A DNA stretch of 64,000 nt, from positions 124,001-188,000 of the forward strand of contig CAVQXJ010000024.1 of the NCBI GenBank assembly GCA_963717745.1, given 5' to 3'. The translations under genes were made by a program, and so were the position numbers. The notes under the pieces were generated by a model that saw only the letters and a list, made by a program, of their open reading frames with translations, did not search any database and had not been told where the DNA came from. The stretch is from JACCXG01 sp963717745. GTDB taxonomy: Bacteria > Acidobacteriota > Vicinamibacteria > Vicinamibacterales > 2-12-FULL-66-21. This document shows, in pieces, positions 55,422-64,000 of the stretch; within the stretch, counting starts at the first letter, position 1, and every line of letters begins with the position of its first letter.

Positions 55422-58400
55422 ATGAGGCAACGTGCCCTGGGCGCGAGCGGTCTGTCATTGACCGTGTTCCTGCTGACCTGCGCGAGCGCGTTCGCGCAGG
55501 GTGGCTCCCTGTCGGGAGTCGTCGTCGACGCGAACGGCGGGATGATTCCCGGCGCCAGCGTGATCGTGAAGAGCCACGCCACCAACACGACGTTCGAATC
55601 CGTGACCAACGCCGAGGGCGTGTTCTCGGTGCCGGCGCTCGATGCCGGCGCCTACACGGTGACGGTGTCGCTCACCGGCTTCAAGACCGCACAGCTGAGC
55701 GAGGTCCGCGTCGCACCGGCCACGCCGACCAGCGTCAAGGCGGTGCTCGAAGTCGGGAGCGTCTCCGAGACCATCAACGTCACCAGCAGCAGCGAGATCA
55801 TCAACACCCAGAACGCCACCATCGCCGCGACGCTGAACGTCGACCAGATCAACAAGATGCCGCTGCCGACCCGCAACGCGCTCAACGCGGTGACGTTCCT
55901 GCCCGGCGTCAACACCGAGGGCATCAACCGCGACTCGGAGTTCAACGGCCTGCCGCAGTCGTTCATCAACATCACCCTCGATGGGGTCAGCAACAACGAC
56001 AACTTCAACAAGACCACCGATGGGTTCTTCGCGATGGTGACGCCCCGCCAGGACGCGGTCGAGGCGGTCAGCGTGACCAGCGCCGCCGGCGGCGCCGACG
56101 TCGGCGGCCACGGCGCGGTGGCGATCGCCTTCCAGACCCGTTCGGGGACCAACCGCCTCACCGGCAGTGCCTACGAGTACTTCCGCCACCCGTCGCTGAA
56201 CAGCAACTACTACTTCAACAAGATCGCCGACCTGCCGAAGAACGACGTGCAGCTGAATCAGTACCGGGTTCCGGCTGGGCGGGCCGATCGTGGTGCCGGG
56301 GCTGTTCAACGGCCGCGACAAGGCGTTCTTCTTCGTGAACTATGAAGAGCTGCGGCTGCCGAACAACTTCACCCGCACCCGCACCGTGCTCCATCCCGAC
56401 GCGCAGCGCGGCGTCTTCCGCTACCAGACCGGCACGGGCGTGCGCGAGATCGACGTCCTGGCGCTGGCGGCGCAGCGCGGGTTCGGCGGGGCCATCGAGC
56501 CGCTGGTGGCGCGCGTGCTCGGCTACGTCAACGGCGCGACCGGGTCCGGCGGCACGCTGCGTCAGGCGAGCGACCCGCTCCTGATGGACTACGTCTGGCA
56601 GAGCCCGGGCGATCAGGTGGAATACCAGCCGGTCTTCCGCCTCGACTACAACGTCACCCGCAACAACCGGCTGACGTGGAGCTCGAACTTCCTCAAGGTG
56701 GTGCGCGACCCCGATCACTTGAACAGCGTCGACGCGCGGTTCCCGGGCTCGCCCAACTACCGCCGGTTCGAATCCACTCGTCCGCTCAACTCTTTCAGCC
56801 TCCGCTCCACGCTCGGCAACAACGTCGTCAACGAAGCGCGCGGCGGGATCACCCGCGGCGGCGCCTCGTTCTTCGGACTGGATTCGAGCAACGGCCCGCA
56901 GACGTTCGAGGACCTGAGCGGGTTCGCCCTCGACTTCGACCAGAACATCACGCTGACCAACTGGTTCGCCACCAACGCGCCGACCTCGCGCTCGGCCTAC
57001 CAGTACACGATGGAGGACACGCTCACCTGGCAGCGCGGCAGGCACGGCGTCAGCGTGGGCGGCGCGGTCTTCCTCGGCCGGGCGTGGGAGGACGGCAAGC
57101 AGGTCGTGCCGCAGATCAACCTGGGCTTCAACCAGGACTTCGATCCCGCCGCCGGCCTGTTCACCACCGCGAACTTCCCGAACGCATCGACCGCCAACCT
57201 CGCGGACGCCCGCGACCTCTATGCGCTGCTGACCGGCCGCGTGTTCTCGATCACCGGCCAGGCCGCGCTCGACGCCGGGACCGGCCAGTACGTGCCGTTC
57301 GGCAATCGCCGCCGCGCGGGAAAGATGGACGAGTATTCGCTGTTCGCGCAGGACTCGTGGCGGGTGACGCCGACCCTGACCCTGAACGGCGGCCTGCGGT
57401 GGGACGTGCAGATGCCGTTCAAGCCGGTGAACGACATCATGTCGTCGGTGTCGTACGCCGCGGCATGCGGCGTCTCCGGCGTACGCGCCCGATGGCCGCT
57501 GCAACTTCTTCGTGCCGGGGGCGAGCGGTGGCGCGACGACGCTCTACGAGCGGTTCTCGACCGGCTCGCTCGGGTGGAAGACCGACTACAACAACGTGGC
57601 GCCGAACGTCAGCGTGGCGTGGCGCCCTGACGTCGACTCGGGCTTCCTCCGCGCGATCCTCGGCGATCCCGATCAGGCCACGCTGCGGGCCGGATATTCC
57701 ATCGCCTATGAACGGCAGGGGATGGGGATTTTCACCGGCCAGTTCGGGGCCAATCCGGGCAGCACGCTCAGCCTGACCCGGGACGCCAACACCGGCCTGG
57801 TGCCGGCGGGGGAGTCCTGGCCGGTGCTGATCAGCCAGCCGTCGCGGCTCTACAACGCGTCGTTCCCGGCCACGCCGACCTACCCGATCGTCCCGCGTGC
57901 GGCGCGCGCCGACAGCGTGGACCTGTTCCACCCGGACATCCAGGTCGCCGCGGCGCGAACCTGGACCGTCAGCCTGCAGCGGGCACTGAGCACCAACATG
58001 GCGGTCGACGTGCGCTATGTCGGCACCCGCGGCGTCAATCAGTGGACCGAGGTGAACTACAACGAGCGCAACCTGATTGAGAACGGGTTCATCGACGAGT
58101 TCCGCCTGGCGATGGCCAACCTGGCGGCGAACAATGCGGCGGGGGGCACCCGCGCCGGTTCGTTCGCTTACTTCGGCTCGGGGTCGGGCACCAACCCGCT
58201 GCCGATCTATCTCGCCTATCTGAATGGCCGCGCCGACGCCGCCAACGCGGCGGCCTACAGCGGCGCGAACTGGACGAACTCGACCATCGCCGGCCGCCTG
58301 GTCAAGGCCTTCCCCGATCCGAACGGGTCGGCCACCGATCTCGACGGCAACGCCACCCGCCGCGCCAGCGCGCAGTCCGTGGGGCTGGCGGCGAATCTGT

Positions 58401-59278
58401 TCGTGGTGAACCCGGCGGTCGGCAATGTCAACGTCTACGAGAGCGAGGCGTTCAGCGACTACCACGCGCTGCAGATCGAATTGAAGCGGCGGCTCGCCAA
58501 CGGCCTGCAGGTGAACGGCAGCTACCAGTACGCCTACGAGCGTGGCTCGCAGAACCTCGGCGAGCATTTCGGGCGGGTGCTGGAGCCCACCGACAACGTG
58601 CGGCACGCCTTCAAGACGCAGTGGAATTATGCGATCCCGTTCGGCCGCGACCAGCGATTCGGCTCGAACACCCACCCGCTGCTGAATGCCCTGATCGGCG
58701 GCTGGGAATTCAACGGCAACGGCCGGGTCCAGGCGCGCACCATCAACTTCGGCAACGTGCGGCTGGTCGGGATGACGATCGCCGACCTCACCAGCATGTA
58801 CAAGTACCGCCGCGGCTTCGATTCCGCGACCGGCGAACCGATCGTGACGGTGCTGCCAGACGAAGTACTCCTGAACACGCGCCGCGCGTGGAGCTTCAGC
58901 ACGACGTCGGCCGACGGGTATTCCGCGCTCGGCGCGCCGGAGGGGCGCTACATCGCGCCGCCCAACACCGCCGGGTGTCAGCAGCTGAAGAACGGCGACT
59001 GCGCGCCGCGCTCGACGATCTTCCGCACCCCGTTCTTCACGCGCATCGACGTCGGCCTCGGCAAGCGCTTCCCGATCCGCGGCAGCGCGAATGTCGAAGT
59101 GCGGCTCGACGTCCTGAACGTGTTCGACAACATCAACTTCGACGCGTACGTGCCGCGCTCGGACACCCGCGCGAACACGATCGCCGATTACTCGAGCGCA
59201 TCGTTCGGGCAGACCGACGACGCCTACACCGATGCCAGCAACACCTTCGATCCTGGCGGCCGCCTCGGGATCGCATAG
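55422..59278 (+). CDS. TonB-dependent receptor, Oar-like, frame broken twice
   Basis: Corrected length 1284 aa; ATG 55422 has GAGGAGG 10 nt upstream. Signal peptide about 1-26. Carboxypeptidase-regulatory-like domain (about 28-110: GGSLSGVVVDANGGMIPGASV, GFKTAQLSEVRV), plug (about 120-240: NVTSSSEIINTQNATI, LPLPTRNALN), and a long barrel with FVNYEELRLPNNFTR and TRSAYQYTMEDTLTWQRG. Frames change at about 56265 and 57489; each needs one skipped base. The protein stops at DPGGRLGIA, where relatives add a last beta-strand ending in an aromatic residue, so the 3' end may be clipped by the repeat that follows. Outer membrane uptake of large substrates is expected. Confidence 0.9.
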
Positions 59279-59289
59279 TCGCTCCGCAA

Positions 59290-59517
59290 GCCGTCGCGCA
59301 TCCGGGTGCTTTCAGCGGCAAGTTGGGCAATCGCGAAGGCCGGTGAACTTTTGCAGGAGGTCAGGAGGACCGAAAATAAATGTGTTTTCCGGTCCTCCTG
59401 GTCCTCCTGTGATCGCGGGCGTTGCGAGCGGCCCCGGTCGCAACTCCAAGCGCCCCGTTACCGCGAACCCGCGGACTACGGACTGCGGACTACGGACCGC
59501 GGAGTGCGGAGTGCGAA
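59290..59517. repeat. Dispersed palindrome family 1, copy F, joined to TACGGACTGCGG repeats
   Basis: Core 59354-59409: CAGGAGGTCAGGAGGACCG paired with CCGGTCCTCCTGGTCCTCCT around AAAATAAATGTG. Flanks match copy D. From 59460 to 59517 it passes into GACTACGGACTGCGGACTAC units. Both parts are translated as the C-terminal tail of the minus-strand glycosyltransferase-like gene. Confidence 0.85.
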
Positions 59518-60890
59518 TGGCTCGGCCTGCGAGCCAGACCGCGACATTCACAAGGATGATGATGCCGATCGCGATCATTCCGCCCCTGTAGTCGTGGTCG
59601 GCGCGAATGGACGGCACGAGGCGATCAGGGATGTGGACCCAAGAGAAGAGCGCAGACAGCGCCCGGTTGGTCCCTTCGCCCAACGGCCACAAGCTGCGCG
59701 GGTGCTGCCAGACATACGCGGAGATCAGGAGCTGCGGGAACGCGAGTAGCAGAAACGCCCGTCTGTAACGATCGTGTTGGACGACACTGCCAATGATCGA
59801 CGCGAATATGGGGACCAACGGCGCAAGAAACCGGCCGGCCGGAGAGAAGCCGGCCCACCACTGATGGTGCGCGGCCGACAGGAAGAACACTGCGGCCACA
59901 GGCAGCAGCCACAGCAGGCTGCGAGGCCAGGTCAGCCACCAGCCCAATGGCAGCAGAAGGTAGGTCGGCGCCCAGGGCACCAGACCATTTTCACGATCGA
60001 CGAGAAGGCCCAACCACCCGGCCTTCAGGGCCGTCCACGAGAACGGTGGGCCATCCTGTGCGAGAGGGCCGCCGAGCGAGTGCCAGTGGTACCACGTCCA
60101 ACCCGCGAGCGCCGCGCTTGGGATGCTCAGCACGGCGCCGGCAAGGCACCATGCACGCGGGCTCAGTTGACGCAGCCCGGCCCGCTGCTTCCAGACCACG
60201 ACCACGAACAACAACAGTGCGTACGGCGCGTACTTGCGGTGAAGCCATGGCAGCGTGCCCATGGCGAGCGCCCCGAGAACGAACGCCCGGGCCGAAATCG
60301 GACCGGTACCGAGCGCTGAGCCGCACCGCATAGGCGGTGATCAGCAGTGCAAACACTTCGGGAAACACGACGAAGGAGTTCGAGAGCACGGGTGGGGCCA
60401 GCCAGAGCGTCAGCACCACCACGGATGCGAGTCCGTCGGACAGCCCCTGATCCTGCAGCGCGGCTTTGGTGATCGCCGCGGCCAGGGCGGCGACGGCAAT
60501 CAGGAACAACGAGAGGATCGAGTACGCGAACAGCCCCCTGCTCATGCGGAAGCGAAGCAGCAGCCCCTCTGGCGGCCAGTCCGCGACAGTCACGGCGGCC
60601 GCATAGACCGGCAGCAGCAACACGGGAACGCCGATGTCATGCACCGGCATGAGCCGCCCTCCGCGATCGACCTGCGCATGCGGTCCCGGCTCCAGGGCTG
60701 CGGCGCCAAACTTCACCTCCTGGTGCTCTGCGTGGTTGTTGCGCAGATCGAGGTCCCAGTCGGACAGGAGGCTCTGCGACACGATGAGGTAGTGCGGCTC
60801 ATCGCCGGTCACCGAGTACTTTCCGTGCGTGGTCAACGTCCAGGCGACCAGGAAAAAAATGACAGGAACGAAATATCGGGATCTCGTCAT
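59312..60890 (-). CDS. Polytopic membrane protein, GT39/ArnT-like, frame broken at about 60305
   Basis: Corrected length 525 aa from ATG 60890 (two further in-frame ATGs lie upstream). First helix YFVPVIFFLVAWTLTT, then KYSVTGDEPHYLIVSQSLLSDWDLDLRNNH. A DEPHY acidic motif after the first helix is typical of GT-C glycosyltransferases (mannosyl/arabinosyl type). About ten more helices follow. One skipped base near 60302-60308 joins LSARY to GPISARAFVLG. The last 65 residues (from about TPHSAVRSPQS) are encoded by the intergenic repeats, so the natural stop has been lost or displaced. Probably transfers sugar from a lipid carrier; acceptor unknown. Confidence 0.8.
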
Positions 60891-61064
60891 CGAAGGTGCG
60901 GGGCAGGTCTGAGTCCACGTTAGCATGGGACAGTTGTCCTGCCCGGGGCACAGTATGCTCACCAGGGATGACGCGGCGCGCCGGCAGGTGCCGGCCGCCC
61001 GAGCGTTTCCGCTGGCATTCTCATTGCTGATCAGGTCAATTGCCTGCCTGGTCGGGAGGTCCAG

Positions 61065-61988
61065 GTGAAGCGAGTCGTGCGGTTCCTCATTCTGCTGGCA
61101 GTGGTCGCCGCGCCTGTGATCGTGCCCGCCGAAGCGTTTGCGCAGCGCCGTGTTGTGCGTCGGCCAGCGTCACGCTCGGTCGTGCATGTGTCCGCGCGAC
61201 CTCACTATTACAACTATTACCGCCCCTACTATCGCCCGTACTACTACGCGCCGTTCGGGCTCTATGGCGGCTACGCCGGGTGGTCCAGCTGGTATGGCGG
61301 CTATCCATTCCTCTACGCGCAGTATCCCTACCCGCGCTATTACCCCCGCTATTACGACTACAGCAGCGCGGCACGGCTGCAGGTCGAGCCGCGACATGCC
61401 GAGGTCTTCATCGACGGCTACTTCGTCGGCACCGTCGACGACTTCGATGGCTGGCTGCAACGCCTGAACGTCGCGCCCGGCGAGCATGAGCTCACGGTCT
61501 ACCTCAAGGGCTACCGGACGTTCCGGCAGAACGTGCTGTTCCGGCCCGGTTCCACGTTGAAGATCGAGCACGTCATGCAGCCGCTGGCGGCGGGCGATCC
61601 CGAGGAACCGCGACCTGTGGCGTCGGGCCGGGCGCCCCGAGCGCCTTCCCGTGACAACTATCCGCCCGACGAGGATCAGCCACAGGACCCCTCGCCCCGA
61701 CCCGGCGATCCCGTCCCGTCCCCGCGTCGCGGCGTCCCGGCACCACCGCGCGGTGGAGAGTCACAGCAGTACGGCTCCCTCGCGCTGCGCGTCCAGCCGC
61801 TCGACGCGGAAGTGATCGTCGACGGCGAATCGTGGCAGTCGCCCCAGGCCGGCAGCATCACCCTGCAGCTCTCCGAAGGCACCCACCGGGTCGAGGTGCG
61901 AAGGGACGGTTATCGCACCTACACCTCAGAGGTCCGGGTGCGCCGTGGCGATACGACGGCGCTGAATGTGAGTCTGAGTAGGGAGTGA
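61065..61988 (+). CDS. Secreted PEGA-domain protein with Tyr-rich N-terminus
   Basis: 307 aa, GTG 61065. Signal peptide about 1-27 (LLAVVAAPVIVPAEAFAQ). Residues 48-100 are extremely rich in Tyr/Pro/Gly (HYYNYYRPYYRPYYYAPF). Two PEGA-type beta-domains: about 104-172 (RLQVEPRHAEVFIDGYFVGTV, GEHELTVYLKGYRTF) and about 238-305 (LALRVQPLDAEVIVDGESW, EGTHRVEVRRDGYRTY), separated by a Pro/Asp/Arg linker. PEGA modules are found in surface proteins and lipoproteins. Its 3' end overlaps the convergent VWFA gene by 70 bp because that gene reads through a repeat. Confidence 0.88.
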   Translation: MKRVVRFLILLAVVAAPVIVPAEAFAQRRVVRRPASRSVVHVSARPHYYNYYRPYYRPYYYAPFGLYGGYAGWSSWYGGYPFLYAQYPYPRYYPRYYDYSSAARLQVEPRHAEVFIDGYFVGTVDDFDGWLQRLNVAPGEHELTVYLKGYRTFRQNVLFRPGSTLKIEHVMQPLAAGDPEEPRPVASGRAPRAPSRDNYPPDEDQPQDPSPRPGDPVPSPRRGVPAPPRGGESQQYGSLALRVQPLDAEVIVDGESWQSPQAGSITLQLSEGTHRVEVRRDGYRTYTSEVRVRRGDTTALNVSLSRE

Positions 61989-64000
61989 TCGACAAATCCC
62001 AAATCCCAAGCTCCAAATCCCAACCACTCCCAACTGCCAACTCCCAAAACTAACTCCCAACGGCCAAATCCCAAGGGAGTTGGCTTTGGGAGTTCGGTTT
62101 GGGCTTTGGGAGTTGGGTGTTTCTTGGGTGTTGGAAGTTGGGAGTTTTTTTGGGATTTGGGTTTTGGGAGTGGTTGGGATTTGGAGCTTGGGATTTGGGA
62201 TTTGACGCCTATCTGCACCAGCATAGCCAGCCGCGGGAACGCAAACTTGCCCGCGGCTCCATCGATCACGTTCACCTGGCACGTATAGAGCCCGGGCTTG
62301 AACGCGTCGGCGGGGACTTCCAGTCTGAACAACGCCGCCTTGCGCTCGGGGGCGTCCAGCGCCGCGCGCTCGACGATCGGGGTTTCGAGCACCTTGATCT
62401 TGCCGCGATAGAACGCCAGGCTCACGCGCAGGTCGGGCATCGCGTCCGCCACCGCCGGCTCATAGACCTCGAAATAGAAGAACAGCTTCTGGTTGCGGCC
62501 GACGACGTGGGTGACGTTCGGCACGATCTGCATGCCGTCGCGGACCAGCGGATTGTCGGTGCGCCCGCGCGCCGGCTGCGGCTGCAGCTGGGTGCTGAGC
62601 ACCACCGAGCTGACCTTGACCGGCGCCTGCTTCAGTTCGGGAACGGTGACCGCGGTCTCGAACGACCCGATCGCGCCGTTGACGTTCTCCCGCACCACCA
62701 CTTTCAGTGCGAAGCGCCCCGGCGGCAGCGTGACGCCCGACTGATACAGCACCTGCTTGCTCTCGAGTCCGCGCCCCCGCCGCCAGATCCATCGTCTGGC
62801 GGATGCGGCCGACCGGGCGGCCCTGTTCGTCGCGGACGACGCCGAGCACGTCGAGCGTCGCTTTGTCCTTGCCGGCGGGGACCGTGACCGCTGAGCCCGG
62901 AATCGCGACCGTGATCGGGACGTAATAGCGATCCGCCGCGAGACGGAAGAAGCCGCCGGTGACCAGCACCGGCACGTCGGTCGCCGACACCTCCGACCAC
63001 AACTGCTCCTCGAGCTGGGTCTCGCGGTCGCCGCGGTTGGTGTGGGCGAAGTCGCGTGCGGCGTAATACCCGGCCCGGGCCTCGACGCGCAGACCGTCAC
63101 GCTTGACCCGCACCTGCACCCGCCGGAAGCGGCCGTCCCTGGCGGCGTTGGTGCTGCTGTAGCCGATCAGGTAGTAGGCCGACATGTCGCGCTGGACCCG
63201 GGTGAACGCCTCGCCGAAGTCGTTGCTGTCGGTGAAGGCGCGCCCGCCGGTCTCGCCGGCCAGCGAGGTCAGCGTGTCCTGAGACGAGGCGAGCTGCGAC
63301 ATCTGCTGCGCCATGCCGCGCCCGGAGAACATGTCCTGGCCGCGTCCGCTCGCCTGACGCGCGTCGCCGCCCGGCACCACCGCCTGCAGTCCACGGACGT
63401 CGATCGGATAGATCGCGACGTGCGCCCGCACCGAGGCATTGACCGCGGCCCGGAGCTCGACCAGGTTGTCCTGGCCGCTGCGCTGCATGCCGGCGCTGAA
63501 ATACACGATCGCCTTCTTCTGCTCGATCGGCGACAGCGTGTCGGCGAGCGTGCGCAGGGCGCGCAGCCGGACATCGTTGTTGAACATGTCGAGCTCGCTG
63601 GCCTCGGTCGACGCCGGTTCTTCGGCGGCGGCCGCCGCCTCCTCCGTGGCGCTGGTGCTGGCCGCGGCCGCCTCGGTGGCGGTGCCCTCCGAGTAGGCGA
63701 GCCGCCCCAGCGCCGCGTCGACGCGCTCGCGCTCGCCGCTGAAGTCGGTCAGCACGTCGAGAGTCGAGGCAACCGTGGCGACCGCGACGAGATCGGCGGC
63801 GTTCATCTGGTCCTTGACGAACTTGCGCGCCGAGTCGACCGCGCGCTGCACGTCCTCCGGCTGCATCGAGCTGGTGTCGAACAGCAGCACGATCAGCCGG
63901 CGTCCGGCCAGCGCCTCGGACGTCATCGGCGCCGGCGAGCCGGGATCCGTGGTCCGGGATCCGCGGTCCGGCGCGGCCATCTTTGCCTCGACGCCGCCGA
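61919..64000 (-). CDS. VWFA-related Acidobacterial protein, 5' end outside window, frame broken at about 62775
   Basis: The gene enters from beyond the right edge and is open at 64000. VWA core: LIVLLFDTSSMQPEDV (partial MIDAS: DTSSM), TVASTLDVLTDFSGERERV, FSAGMQRSGQDN, IYPIDVRGLQAVVPGG and GETGGRAFTDSNDFGEAFTRVQRDMSAYYLIGYSS. After one skipped base (C5 run, about 62773-62777) it continues RGLESKQVLYQSGVTLPPG, ending its conserved part at FPRLAMLVQIG. From there about 95 codons run through the TTGGGAT heptamer palindrome (KSQIPSSKSQPL style) into the opposite gene. The N-terminal SRTTDPGSPAP stretch is also repeat-derived. Confidence 0.85.
61991..62205. repeat. TTGGGAT heptamer palindrome, copy 2 (within the VWFA reading frame)
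   Basis: The left half AAATCCC AAGCTCC AAATCCC AACCACT CCCAACT is the inverse of a right half ending TTGGGAT TTGGAGC TTGGGAT TTGGGAT, with extra GTTGGGAG/GTTTGGGC units in the middle. The last 35 nt are nearly identical to the copy at 28108-28284. On the minus strand it is read in frame as the tail of the VWFA protein. Confidence 0.85.
63926..63976. repeat. GGATCCG-type short repeats within coding sequence
   Basis: CCGGGATCCGTGGTCCGGGA followed by TCCGCGGTCCGGCG: period-like GTCCGGGATCC units akin to the tracts at 20.9 and 59.5 kb. They lie inside the open frame of the VWFA gene, encoding a Pro/Gly/Asp/Arg linker. Confidence 0.55.

Noticed and set aside
56764..56780. GGTTCGAATCC resembling a tRNA T-loop
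   Set aside because: It lies in the TonB receptor coding sequence and no acceptor, D or anticodon arms surround it.

Overview
The window is high-GC, gene-dense bacterial chromosome. It has the hallmarks of Acidobacteriota, most likely the Vicinamibacteria/Luteitalea side. These hallmarks are two ADOP-type permeases (Acidobacterial duplicated orphan permeases), three secreted VWFA-related Acidobacterial-type proteins, an Oar-like TonB-dependent receptor, a DUF1501 protein, an ECF sigma factor paired with a TPR-bearing Ser/Thr kinase, and many secreted Gfo/Idh/MocA and sugar-isomerase-like proteins. I see no tRNA, rRNA, CRISPR array, transposase or phage gene.

Layout. 1-3.7 kb: end of a DUF1501 gene, a tiny membrane protein, a 28-bp perfect palindrome and an ADOP permease. 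4.2-7.7 kb: a tight four-gene module (coiled-coil protein, membrane-anchored OmpA-like protein, Ras-like GTPase, PAS-like protein), the best candidate for an uncharacterised system. 7.8-16.4 kb: TPR protein, ECF sigma/Ser-Thr kinase pair, secreted proteins, TIM-barrel isomerase, small HExxH protein and a degenerate sigma-54-activator-like protein. 16.6-25 kb: PAS histidine kinase with NarL-type regulator, MscL with a zinc ribbon, asparaginase, second ADOP permease, GH71/99-like lipoprotein. 25.2-37.2 kb: an oxidative carbohydrate-processing island (propeller-cytochrome c protein, two Gfo/Idh/MocA proteins, TIM-barrel isomerase, DUF1080 protein, formylglycine-generating-enzyme-like protein) plus an ApbE flavin transferase. 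37.6-42.3 kb: metallo-beta-lactamase fold protein, VWA-like protein, orphan HlyD-type adaptor, P-loop kinase, flavin-split-barrel protein. 42.3-46 kb: a DUF4038 pseudogene and a coenzyme F420 locus (cofE, membrane protein, F420-dependent PPOX oxidoreductase, F420:NADP reductase). 46-64 kb: propeller/cytochrome c protein, bacilliredoxin, porin plus CotH kinase, Nramp transporter, TonB-dependent receptor, glycosyltransferase-like membrane protein, PEGA protein and a VWFA protein running off the window.

Two window-wide patterns stand out. First, nearly every larger spacer is filled by one of several dispersed palindromic or short-period (7-9 nt) repeat families. Some copies run into coding ends: the glycosyltransferase and VWFA C-termini, the ApbE N-terminus and the VWFA N-terminal region. 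Second, at least twelve reading-frame breaks occur in otherwise well-conserved genes, and every one is corrected by skipping exactly one base in the direction of translation. This points to systematic single-base insertions in the assembly rather than biology. Those genes are annotated full length with the break position noted.
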